62,290 nucleotides of DNA from Archangiaceae bacterium. GTDB taxonomy: Bacteria; Myxococcota; Myxococcia; Myxococcales; Myxococcaceae. The DNA is taken from the NCBI GenBank assembly GCA_016879935.1, contig JAACJQ010000033.1:1-62290 (forward strand), given 5' to 3'. Shown here piece by piece: positions 40,917-48,883 of the stretch. Under the pieces are notes generated by a model, which worked only from the letters and a program-made list of their open reading frames with translations, was not told the origin of the DNA and did not search any database. The position numbers were made by a program, and so were the translations under genes. Each line of letters starts with the position of its first letter. Positions within the stretch are counted from its first letter, which is position 1.

Positions 40917-42584
40917 ATGTCGATGTTCCAGGAGTCACTCCGGGCGTTCTTGAAGCCCGTCCTCCAGTATCTGGATGACGAGACCGTCTCGGAGATCATG
41001 ATCAACGGCGAGAAGGACGTGTGGATCGAGCGCAAAGGGCGCCTCTACAAGACCGACTGCACCTTCACCGAAGAAGGCCTGCTCGGCGCCGCGCGCAACA
41101 TGGCCCAGTTCGTCGGCCGCCCCTTGTCGGAAGATCGCCCGCGCCTCGACGCCCGTCTGCCCGACGGCAGCCGTATTCACGTCGTGCTCCCGCCCATCGC
41201 GCGCAAGGGCACCACGATCTCGATTCGTAAATTCTTCAAGGACAAGCTCACGCCCGAGAACCTGATCAAGTTCGGGTCGATCACGCCGCCGATGGTGCGC
41301 GTCATCGAAGCCGCCGTGCGCGTGAAGCTGAACATGCTCGTGTCTGGCGGTACCGGCTCGGGCAAGACGACGCTGCTCAACATCCTCTCGTCGCTCATTC
41401 CCAACGACGAACGCATTCTCACCATCGAAGACTCGGCCGAGCTTCAGCTCAACCAGGAGCACCTGGTGCCCTTCGAGTCGCGCCCGCCCGACAAGTACGG
41501 CAAGGGCGAGGTGAACATGGGGCACCTGCTGCACTCGGCGCTGCGTCTGCGCCCCGATCGCATCATCGTCGGCGAAGTGCGCGGTGGCGAAGCGTTCGAC
41601 CTGATGCAGGCGATGAACACCGGCCACGGCGGCTCCATGGCCACCACGCACGCGAACACACCCACCGAGTCGCTGCGCCGCATCGAGTCGCTCTGTCTGA
41701 TGAGCTCGGTCGAGCTGCCCATGGTTGCCGTGCGCGCGCAGGTCGCCGCCGCCATCAACTTCGTCGTCTGCTGCGAACGCCTGCAGGACGGCTCGCGCAA
41801 GACGATCGCCGTGTCAGAGGTGCTGCCGCTCAACGAGAAGGGCGACTACCGCACGCAAGACATCTGGCTCTACATCCCCGTGACGAAGGACGAGCAGGGC
41901 AACGTGCTCGGCTACCACGCGCCCACCGGCATTCTGCCGACGTTCCTCGCCAAGGCCCGCGCGTATGGCTTCACCGATCTCGACGAGAAGTTCTTCGACC
42001 CGGCCACGTATGGCGTGCCCCCGCCGCCGCTGATTCACGGCATCGGAGAGAACATCACCACGCACTGGGCCCCGTCGCTCAAGCACCGCGAGAAGCACCT
42101 GCCCGACCCCGACGAGTGGGCTGAGCGGTATCGCGACTTCGAGACGCAGCTGCAGGAAGACGCTCGCAAGAAGGCGGGCGAGAAGAAGCCGGCGGTGCAG
42201 GTTCAGGTGCCTGCGGGCCCGAAGCCGGCGGCCGCCGCACCACCAGCACGTCCGTCTCAGGTCGCCGCGCCGAAGCCTGCTTCGCGTGACGACGCCACTC
42301 CGCCTCCGACGCGCAACCCGCTGCTGGCGAAGAAGCCGCCGAGCGGCTCCGAGACCGGTGATGACGAGCCGCCAGCCGATGAGAACGTGCAGGTCGACGA
42401 AGACCTGATGGCCGAGGGCGCTGAGGCCGCGGAGGGCGACTCCGACGGTACGAACGTGAAGTCGTACCCACAGCCGCCGGCGAATCGACGGCCGCCGGGT
42501 TCGCCCGCACCGCAACGATCGGCCACGCCCGGAGCAGCTCGGCCCATCTCGTCTCCGCACCGCCCGATTCCGCCCAAGCGCTGA
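40917..42584 (+). CDS. cpaF: CpaF-type secretion/pilus ATPase with disordered C-tail
   Basis: The protein has 555 residues. The N-terminal and ATPase domains (1-380) are those of CpaF/TadA secretion ATPases, which power Tad/Flp pili and related systems on the inner membrane. Walker A GGTGSGKT is at 144-151; TIEDSAELQL, GEVRGGEAFDLMQAMNTGH and THANTP give the Asp box, Walker B and His box. From about 415 onward the chain is Pro/Ala/Lys-rich and disordered, including a highly acidic segment around 480-505. No other Tad gene is adjacent in the window, so partners must lie elsewhere. Confidence 0.9.
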   Translation: MSMFQESLRAFLKPVLQYLDDETVSEIMINGEKDVWIERKGRLYKTDCTFTEEGLLGAARNMAQFVGRPLSEDRPRLDARLPDGSRIHVVLPPIARKGTTISIRKFFKDKLTPENLIKFGSITPPMVRVIEAAVRVKLNMLVSGGTGSGKTTLLNILSSLIPNDERILTIEDSAELQLNQEHLVPFESRPPDKYGKGEVNMGHLLHSALRLRPDRIIVGEVRGGEAFDLMQAMNTGHGGSMATTHANTPTESLRRIESLCLMSSVELPMVAVRAQVAAAINFVVCCERLQDGSRKTIAVSEVLPLNEKGDYRTQDIWLYIPVTKDEQGNVLGYHAPTGILPTFLAKARAYGFTDLDEKFFDPATYGVPPPPLIHGIGENITTHWAPSLKHREKHLPDPDEWAERYRDFETQLQEDARKKAGEKKPAVQVQVPAGPKPAAAAPPARPSQVAAPKPASRDDATPPPTRNPLLAKKPPSGSETGDDEPPADENVQVDEDLMAEGAEAAEGDSDGTNVKSYPQPPANRRPPGSPAPQRSATPGAARPISSPHRPIPPKR

Positions 42585-42588
42585 AGCG

Positions 42589-43383
42589 TCAGGGCAGCGC
42601 GTCGTACCAGCCCAGCGCCTCGTCGCTCGACGCGGGGTGCACGGCGAGCTCAGGCCTCGCGTCGTCGATGACCAACGCGAGCACGACGCCATCGACGATC
42701 GCGTTGGCGATGACCGGAGCGTGGCGCTCGAACACCCCCGCTGCCCGCACGAGGTCGTGTCGGTAGATGAAGCGCTCCAGATCGCCGAACGCGCGCCAGC
42801 CTGACTGGCGGTCGACGAGGCTCGTGCACGGCGGGGTGAACGTCTCGCTCGCAGTGGCTCCATCGACGTCGACCTCGACGGTCACGCGCATCGCACAGGT
42901 GGGCTCGCCGCTGACGACGACGGTGGTCCTGGTCCAGAGGTGTTGGCCGCCTTTCGTCGCTTCGTGCTCATCGACCCACGCGTCGCCCCTGCGCAGGAAC
43001 GCGCGGGTGGTGAGGCTGAGGGGAGAAGCGGTGATGGTGCCTGCCGACCGGTTGAGCCGTGGTGCCGCTGAGGTGGCGAGCTGCGCGCGCCAGACGGTGT
43101 CGCCCGCGGCGACCGAGACGTGCCGTTCGTCCGCGCGCCACGTTCCGTGTTCGGTGAGCACGGGTCTCGAGCATTCGTGGGTCGGCGTCAGCACGTTGCG
43201 TTCGAGGCTCGAGGCGACGCCTCCATCGGTCGAGAACGAGAGGGTGCGGCTCCAGTCGTTGCAGTGCGCGGCCGTGATGAACCGGAAGACCCAGCTCGAT
43301 TGTGTGAGGTCGACGCGCGTTGGTGTCGACGGCGCTGCAACGCCACAGCTCATGACCAGCATGATGACGACCGCGAGTCTCAT
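42589..43383 (-). CDS. lipoprotein, unknown
   Basis: The protein has 264 residues from the ATG at 43383. The signal peptide ends LVMSC, a lipobox. The mature domain is a mix of beta and loop segments with four Cys (HCND, HECSR, TCAMR, PPCTS). No family recognised. It converges with cpaF across 4 bases, and 79 bases separate it from the HTH regulator upstream in the same direction. Confidence 0.7.
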   Translation of the reverse strand: MRLAVVIMLVMSCGVAAPSTPTRVDLTQSSWVFRFITAAHCNDWSRTLSFSTDGGVASSLERNVLTPTHECSRPVLTEHGTWRADERHVSVAAGDTVWRAQLATSAAPRLNRSAGTITASPLSLTTRAFLRRGDAWVDEHEATKGGQHLWTRTTVVVSGEPTCAMRVTVEVDVDGATASETFTPPCTSLVDRQSGWRAFGDLERFIYRHDLVRAAGVFERHAPVIANAIVDGVVLALVIDDARPELAVHPASSDEALGWYDALP

Positions 43384-43462
43384 GTGCCCGAGGTGTCGGA
43401 CCATCGGCTGAGCTTCATCGAATCGACGCGCCGCGCTCGAAGGGCGATGCGCTCTGTCTCGG

Positions 43463-43951
43463 TCATTCCTCGTTCAGCCGAGCGCGCCGTGCCCGGTGAT
43501 AGTGCGGCCCGCACAGCCCTCGCGCGAGCACCGGGCGATCGCACCCATCCTCCGAGCACGTCGCGCCGCGCCCGGCGCGCCGCGTGTCGGACTCGATGCC
43601 GAACATGGCGTGGCCGACGGCGATCACCCGATCGACCTGCGCCCGTGTGAGCTGCGCCTTGCGGGCGAAGTCGAGCAACCGCACGTGCGATGGATCGTCT
43701 GCGGCGAAGGTCGGCCCGTCGCGGAAGAGTTCTGACACCGCCACCTCGAGGGCTCGAGCGATGGCGATGAGCGTCTCGTACGATGGGCTGCGCTCTCCGC
43801 GCTCCAGCAACGACGCGAAGCTCACCGAGATGCCGCAGCGCAGAGCAAACGCCTCCTGGGTGAGGCGCTGCGACTCTCTGAGCGAGCGAACCCTGCGACC
43901 GAGCGCCGCGAGATGCGCATGCGCGTCGTCGGCCGATGAAGACTCACTCAC
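43463..43951 (-). CDS. XRE-type regulator with C-terminal zinc-finger-like motif
   Basis: The protein has 162 residues from the GTG at 43951, which overlaps the upstream stop (GTGA). Residues 17-70 are a lambda-repressor-type helix-turn-helix: LTQEAFALRCGISVSFASLLERGERSP with the usual AIARALEV end. After a linker, Cys132, Cys137, Cys147 and His150 in TCSEDGCDRP and LCGPHYHRARR form a CCCH-type treble-clef-like site. The overlap means the regulator is made together with the Cys-rich lipoprotein, an uncommon pairing. It may sense metal or redox and control that lipoprotein; this is inference. Confidence 0.8.
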   Translation of the reverse strand: MSESSSADDAHAHLAALGRRVRSLRESQRLTQEAFALRCGISVSFASLLERGERSPSYETLIAIARALEVAVSELFRDGPTFAADDPSHVRLLDFARKAQLTRAQVDRVIAVGHAMFGIESDTRRAGRGATCSEDGCDRPVLARGLCGPHYHRARRARLNEE

Positions 43952-45600
43952 CCGCAGTAGCCCCCGAGGTTGGCGCGGCAGGTACCCTGCGAACACGCCG
44001 TGCCCGTCGAGCAGCACTTGTAGCCGATGTTCCCGCAGCACGAGCCCGTCGCCGTGTCGCACCGCCCGGTGCCGCCGCAGTGGCTGTTGGTCGTGCACTT
44101 CGGGTAGCAGGAGCCCTGGTAGAAGTCGGCGGTGATGCCTCGCTCGCAGACGTAGCCAGTGCGACAGCCGGTCTGCGTCGCGAAGTCACAGTTCGCCAGA
44201 CAGTGGTTGGGAGAGCCCGAGTACAGCGCGCACGAGCTGCCCGAGGGACACGCTGCGGGGCCCGTCGTCGTGCAGTTGCCGATGGTGCAGTACCCGCCCG
44301 TCCACGGAGGAACACCCGTCCACGTCGGGTTGCAGCGCTTGTTGACGGGGTCTCCCGAACAGCCCGACTGCCCGGTGCACGTCGCACCGACGGCGCCTCC
44401 CGAGGTGGTGCCGCCTCCCGTGCCCGACGAACCACCGCCGGTGCCCGAGCTGCCGCCGCCCGTTCCCGACGAGCCGCCACCCGTGCCCGAGGAGCCGCCG
44501 CCTGCGCCCGAGCCCGTGCAGTAACCGGCGGTGCAGGTGTACCCGGAGTCGCACGTCGTGTTGTTGCAGCACGCATACGGCGCCGCGCCGCAGCAGAAGC
44601 CACGCCCGTCACACTGGTTTGCACCGGCGCCGCACGACGAAGGAGAGGTGCACGCCGGGAAGCAGACCGGCACGCCCAGCAGCGACGTTCCCGCCTTGTC
44701 GCAGACGTAGCTGGGCCGACAGCCCGTCGTGGTGCCCGCAGTCGAGCAGCGCTTGAGACACACGTTCGGCCCGCCAGCCGGGTTTCGGCTGCAGTTGCTG
44801 CCGAAGGCGCAATCGCTGTCAGACGTGCAGGTCTTCGAGCAGTACCCGTTGTCGAAGAGGGCCGTCAGACACAGGCCGTCGGCGCACTCGGTCGAGAGCA
44901 TGCACGGGTCTCCGATGGCGAGGAGCGCGGTGCCGCCGCCCGACGCGGTGCCGCCCGCGCTGGCCGTTCCACCACCGGTCGCCACACCTCCACCCGTCGC
45001 GCTCCCGCCCGCCGTCACTGTTCCACCGCCGGTCGCGAGCCCGCCGCCAGTCGCGTTGCCACCGCCCGTGGCCAGCCCTCCACCCGTCGCGACGCCACCG
45101 CCAGTCGCCGAGCCGCCGCCCGTTCCGCTCGGGAAGACGCAGGTGCCGTTGGTGCAGATGTTCGAGCCCAGACAGTTGCCACTGCAGCAGGGCTGGTTCG
45201 TCTGCCCACAGCGAATGCACAGACCGCGGCTGCACGAGAACGACGAGCTGCACATCTGGTTGGCGCAGCAGACTTCGCCTTCGCCGCCGCAGATCGCCGA
45301 GCCACCACCGCCCGTACCCGCCGTGCCTCCCGCGCTCGCCGAGCCTCCGCCCGTGCCCGTCGTGTCTGCGACACATCGGCCCTGGGCGCTACAGGTCTGG
45401 CCATTCGCGCAGACGAGACAGGCGATGCCTCCGCTCCCGCACGTGGTGCGGTTCTGCTTCATCACCCCGAGACACTCTCCAGCCTCGGTGCAGCACCCGG
45501 AGCAGTTCGACGGCTGGCACTTCGGAGGCATCGTCGGACCGCAGCTGAGAATGAACGCCAGGGCGACGAGCGACAGCGAAACTCGAATCATGGACGCCAT
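43948..45600 (-). CDS. Cys-rich repeat lipoprotein
   Basis: The protein has 550 residues (an in-frame ATG at 45591 is also possible). The signal peptide ends AFILSC, a lipobox. The mature protein has over 50 Cys in short modules of the C..C...GxC kind, separated by two Gly-rich linkers: one of xATGGG units (residues about 155-210) and one of SGTGGGS units (about 355-395). This mirrors other surface lipoproteins in the window. It may be an adhesin or peptidoglycan- or metal-binding protein. The HTH regulator gene overlaps its stop. Confidence 0.75.
   Translation of the reverse strand: MASMIRVSLSLVALAFILSCGPTMPPKCQPSNCSGCCTEAGECLGVMKQNRTTCGSGGIACLVCANGQTCSAQGRCVADTTGTGGGSASAGGTAGTGGGGSAICGGEGEVCCANQMCSSSFSCSRGLCIRCGQTNQPCCSGNCLGSNICTNGTCVFPSGTGGGSATGGGVATGGGLATGGGNATGGGLATGGGTVTAGGSATGGGVATGGGTASAGGTASGGGTALLAIGDPCMLSTECADGLCLTALFDNGYCSKTCTSDSDCAFGSNCSRNPAGGPNVCLKRCSTAGTTTGCRPSYVCDKAGTSLLGVPVCFPACTSPSSCGAGANQCDGRGFCCGAAPYACCNNTTCDSGYTCTAGYCTGSGAGGGSSGTGGGSSGTGGGSSGTGGGSSGTGGGTTSGGAVGATCTGQSGCSGDPVNKRCNPTWTGVPPWTGGYCTIGNCTTTGPAACPSGSSCALYSGSPNHCLANCDFATQTGCRTGYVCERGITADFYQGSCYPKCTTNSHCGGTGRCDTATGSCCGNIGYKCCSTGTACSQGTCRANLGGYCG
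44395..44520 (-). repeat. Gly-Ser-Thr linker repeat in the Cys-rich lipoprotein
   Basis: Tandem 18-21 base units encoding SSGTGGG on the minus strand. Length change by slippage would alter only linker length. Confidence 0.65.
44925..45125 (-). repeat. Gly-Ala-Thr linker repeat in the Cys-rich lipoprotein
   Basis: Tandem 18-base units encoding ATGGGV/L/N on the minus strand, the longer of two such linkers in the same gene. Confidence 0.65.
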
Positions 45601-45610
45601 GCTACGCGCA

Positions 45611-45620
45611 GCCCTATGGT
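45611..45620. promoter_or_regulatory. overlapping divergent -10 candidates
   Basis: TATGGT (45615-45620, plus) is 15 bases before the dehydrogenase ATG at 45630. TAGGGC (45611-45616, minus) is 16 bases before the lipoprotein ATG at 45600. The overlap would make the two promoters mutually exclusive. Both spacings are at the long end of the set. Confidence 0.3.
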
Positions 45621-45629
45621 CCGCGCACC

Positions 45630-46859
45630 ATGACTTCGGCAGAAGCCGCCACCTGGTACTTCAAGAAGGCCGCGCGCATCATGGACGTGGGTGAGCGAAT
45701 CGAGACGCTCCTCGCCACGCCCTTGCGCAGCGTCAGTGTGCAGGTCTCCATCGAGCTCGACAACGGAGAGATCCGGACGTTCAAGGGCTACCGCGTGCAG
45801 CACGACAACGCGCGCGGCCCCATGAAGGGAGGCCTGCGGTTTCACCCCGACGTGAACGAAGACGAGGTGCTGGGCCTCTCGTCGCTCATGACGTGGAAGA
45901 CGGCGGTCGTGAACCTGCCCTTCGGCGGCTCCAAGGGCGGCATTCAGTGCAACCCCGCGGAGCTCTCGGTGAAGGAGCTCGAGCGCCTCACGCGCAAGTT
46001 CGTCGATCAGATTCACGACGTCATCGGCCCGACCCGCGACATTCCCGGGCCCGACATGAACACCAACCCCCAGGTCATGGCGTGGATCATGGACCAGTAC
46101 TCACGCTACCACGGCCACTCGCCGGCGGTGGTGACGGGCAAGCCCATCGATCTCTACGGCAGCCGCGGTCGTGAAGCGGCCACGGCGCGTGGGCTCCAGT
46201 TCATCGCCCGCGAGATCCTGCGTGACGTCGGCCAGCAGGTGCCGGGGACGCGCTTTGCGATTCAGGGCTTCGGCAACGTGGGCTCTCACGCGGCGCGGCT
46301 CTTCCACGAAGACGGTGGAAAGATCGTCGCGGTCAGCGACGTGCACGGCGGCGTGCAGAACCCGAAGGGCCTCGACGTTCCAGCGCTGTTCGATCACGTC
46401 AAGAAGAACGGCACCGTGCGCGGCTTCACTGGTGGCACGCCCTGTCGCAACGAAGACGTGCTCGTGACCGACTGCGACGTGCTCGTGCCTGCGGCCATCG
46501 GAGGCGTGATCGACAAACGCGTCGCTGCCGAAGTGCGCGCGCGCATCGTGCTCGAAGGCGCGAACGGCCCGTGCACGCCCGACGCAGACGAGGTGTTCGA
46601 GCAGCGAGGCGTGCTGGTGGTGCCCGACATTCTCGCGAACGCTGGCGGCGTCACCGTCAGCTACTTCGAGTGGGTGCAGAACATGCAGCACGTGACCTGG
46701 GAGGAAGATCGGGTCAACGCCGAGCTGCAGCGGGTGATGAAAGAGGCCTACGAGAAGGTCGGGCAGATCTCCCGCACCCGAAAGCTGCCGCTGCGCACCA
46801 GCGCGTATGTGCTGGCCATCGGCCGTGTCGGCAAGGCCACCGTGTTGCGCGGCATCTGA
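45630..46859 (+). CDS. Glu/Leu/Phe/Val dehydrogenase, likely glutamate dehydrogenase
   Basis: The protein has 409 residues and matches the hexameric 45-kDa type. Catalytic block: GPMKGGLRFHPDV, PFGGSKGGI (Lys), and GPDMNTNPQVMAWI. The NAD(P)-binding Rossmann segment is AIQGFGNVGSHAARLF. It interconverts glutamate and 2-oxoglutarate with ammonia in the cytosol; NAD versus NADP use is not decided here. The cNMP-binding gene follows 21 bases later, so they may be co-transcribed. Confidence 0.92.
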   Translation: MTSAEAATWYFKKAARIMDVGERIETLLATPLRSVSVQVSIELDNGEIRTFKGYRVQHDNARGPMKGGLRFHPDVNEDEVLGLSSLMTWKTAVVNLPFGGSKGGIQCNPAELSVKELERLTRKFVDQIHDVIGPTRDIPGPDMNTNPQVMAWIMDQYSRYHGHSPAVVTGKPIDLYGSRGREAATARGLQFIAREILRDVGQQVPGTRFAIQGFGNVGSHAARLFHEDGGKIVAVSDVHGGVQNPKGLDVPALFDHVKKNGTVRGFTGGTPCRNEDVLVTDCDVLVPAAIGGVIDKRVAAEVRARIVLEGANGPCTPDADEVFEQRGVLVVPDILANAGGVTVSYFEWVQNMQHVTWEEDRVNAELQRVMKEAYEKVGQISRTRKLPLRTSAYVLAIGRVGKATVLRGI

Positions 46860-46880
46860 CGTCTCATTCTCGAGGACCTC

Positions 46881-47399
46881 ATGTCGATCCCTGCATCGCT
46901 GCTCAAGAAGCTCGTTCAGATTCCCATCTTCCAGGGCCTCACGGTTCCCGAGGCGGCGGAGTTCTTCGAGGTCGCGCTCGAGCAGACGATCGAGAAGGGC
47001 CGCACGGTCTTTCGTGAAGGCGACGAAGGCGACGCGCTCTACGTGATCCTCTCGGGCGAGGTGTCGATCACCAAGAAGTCGGTCGAGCTCGCGACGCTGT
47101 CGACCCACGCGGTCGTCGGCGAGATGAGCCTCGTCAGCCCCGGAGACACGCGCTCGGCCACCGCGCTCGCGAAGACCGACATCGCGGTGTTGAAGATTCC
47201 CAGCAAGCGGGTGCAGAAGCTCATCAAGGGCGATCACCTGGCCTCGCTGAAGGTCGTCGCGAACCTCGCGCAGGTGATGGCGCAGCGCCTCGGTGCCATC
47301 AACGATCGCCTCGTCTCGGGCGACTCGAAGAAGAAGCCGGAGGCCAAGAAGGAAGAGCTGGCCGAGTTCGCCGGCATCTTGAACCGCTGGTCGTTCTGA
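46881..47399 (+). CDS. cyclic nucleotide-binding domain protein
   Basis: The protein has 172 residues, mostly one cNMP-binding domain: FREGDEGDALYVILSGEVSIT and the phosphate-binding cassette VVGEMSLVSPGDTRSATALA, with the key Arg. There is no DNA-binding or catalytic domain, so it is a stand-alone sensor, as found in regulatory complexes. The Lys-rich C-terminus and a GAGGA ribosome site are seen. The partner is unknown. Confidence 0.85.
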   Translation: MSIPASLLKKLVQIPIFQGLTVPEAAEFFEVALEQTIEKGRTVFREGDEGDALYVILSGEVSITKKSVELATLSTHAVVGEMSLVSPGDTRSATALAKTDIAVLKIPSKRVQKLIKGDHLASLKVVANLAQVMAQRLGAINDRLVSGDSKKKPEAKKEELAEFAGILNRWSF

Positions 47400-47429
47400 T
47401 TCGATTCGCTGCAGCCGGAGGGCCGCTCG

Positions 47430-48833
47430 ATGTTCGTCTCGTCGCTGGCGGTGTTCCTGGCAGCGGCGCCGACGGCCCAGAGCGCTGACGCCTGCGCGAA
47501 GGCCCAGCAATGGGACGAGCTGTACCTCGCGTTCGCGGCCGTCTCTCCGAAGGGCTACTCGGCCAAAGATGGCAAACGCATCGCCCAGGCGCTCTCGAAG
47601 GGCTGCGACGCGTTGCTGCCCGCCGACGCGGTGATGGCGTATTCGCTCGGCGAGAAGAGCGTGGCCTTCGTGAGCGAACCCGGCGCCGTCGTCTGCACCG
47701 CGAAGGCTGCCATCAAGACCGATCAACGCTCCGCGGCCGAAGACGCGCTGCGCACGGGCCTCAAGAAGCACCCCAAAGATGGCGCCATCTCGATCGAGCT
47801 CGCGAAGCTGATGATCGACGAGAAGGACGGGCAGGGCGCCGTGCAGGTGCTTTCGCAGGTGCCCAAGAGCTCGAAGCTCTTCTCCGAGGCGCAGACGCTG
47901 CTCATCTCGGCGAAGGCGCTGGCCGACGAGTCCGCGACGGCACGCGCCGAGTTGGTGGCTCGCGAGAAGAAGCCGTCAGGCAGCGCTGCGGTCGAGCCGC
48001 CGCCGATGCCGACCGATGGTGAAGACGACGAGGGCGCGCCTCCGATGCGTGGGCCGCAAAGACCACCGAAGCTGATCGAATCGCGCTCGTACGAGTCGAG
48101 CGTCGATGACGAAGGCCGGCGCATTCGGCAGAACGCGTACTTTCGGTTTCGGTACTTCAATGCCCAGCGCGATTTCGGTCAGCGCGCCGACTACGAAGGC
48201 CGCGTGCAGGGCGCGCTCGAAGAAGCCCGGCTCGCGGCCCGCAACGTGATGGGCGTCGCGCGGGAGAGCGCCGTCGACGTGATTCTCTATTCGAAGGCCG
48301 AGTTCACCATGCACCACGGGCCATGGGCTGCCGCGGCGATCGCCGGCTTCTACTCGGGCAGCGCGATTCGCATGAACGACTCCGCCGAGATCAACCCGCG
48401 CAACCAGGCCACGCTCGTGCACGAGTACGTTCACGCCGTCGTCGACGAGCTGTGCTCCTTCAACACCAATGGCCTGCCGAAGTGGGTCAACGAGGGGCTC
48501 GCCGAATATGTGGAGTGGGAGTTCACCGGCCGCACTCGCCCCGAGGGCCGCTACGACGCGTACATTCGCCAGCTCGCCGCGCAGAACAAGCTGCCGTCGC
48601 TCTCGGGCATGCGTGACGACCCGCTGATCTCGGGCTCCGACCCGGGCCTGCTGTACTCGTACGCGGCCATGACGATGCGCAGCTACGTGCGTCGCTACGG
48701 CATGCCCGATCTCATCTCGCTCTTGCGTGACGTCGGCAAAGGAGCCCGTTTCGAGAAGGCCTTCACCCAGCACACCTCCACCGACCTCGCGCAGTTCGAG
48801 GAGTCGGTTCGCGACGAAATCGCCTCGAAGTGA
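47430..48833 (+). CDS. gluzincin (MA-type) peptidase with N-terminal TPR-like region
   Basis: The protein has 467 residues with a signal peptide. The N-terminal half (25-190) has helical repeat character (SIELAKLMIDEKDGQGAVQVLSQVP). The C-terminal half holds HEYVH (331-335) and WVNEGLAEY, the HExxH plus downstream Glu pattern of the peptidase-MA family. It is likely a zinc protease outside the cytoplasm. Domain order (repeat, linker, protease) resembles other peptidase-MA proteins of this phylum. GGAGG-type ribosome site before the ATG at 47430. Confidence 0.82.
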   Translation: MFVSSLAVFLAAAPTAQSADACAKAQQWDELYLAFAAVSPKGYSAKDGKRIAQALSKGCDALLPADAVMAYSLGEKSVAFVSEPGAVVCTAKAAIKTDQRSAAEDALRTGLKKHPKDGAISIELAKLMIDEKDGQGAVQVLSQVPKSSKLFSEAQTLLISAKALADESATARAELVAREKKPSGSAAVEPPPMPTDGEDDEGAPPMRGPQRPPKLIESRSYESSVDDEGRRIRQNAYFRFRYFNAQRDFGQRADYEGRVQGALEEARLAARNVMGVARESAVDVILYSKAEFTMHHGPWAAAAIAGFYSGSAIRMNDSAEINPRNQATLVHEYVHAVVDELCSFNTNGLPKWVNEGLAEYVEWEFTGRTRPEGRYDAYIRQLAAQNKLPSLSGMRDDPLISGSDPGLLYSYAAMTMRSYVRRYGMPDLISLLRDVGKGARFEKAFTQHTSTDLAQFEESVRDEIASK

Positions 48834-48841
48834 CGTGTTCT

Positions 48842-48871
48842 TTGGGAACTGTGAAAAACGCGGGCTAAGCT
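48842..48871 (+). promoter_or_regulatory. candidate -35/-10 pair before the 1291-residue protein gene
   Basis: TTGGGA (48842-48847) and TAAGCT (48866-48871) are 18 bases apart, and the ATG at 48884 follows the second after 12 bases. An imperfect CGCGGGC/GCTCGCG inverted repeat overlaps the -10. No clear ribosome site is seen. Confidence 0.35.
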
Positions 48872-48883
48872 CGCGCCGTTCTT

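Noticed and set aside
43936-45633. Plus-strand frame of 565 codons
   Set aside because: It is antisense to the Cys-rich lipoprotein and its repeats; Arg/Ala-rich composition typical of shadow frames.
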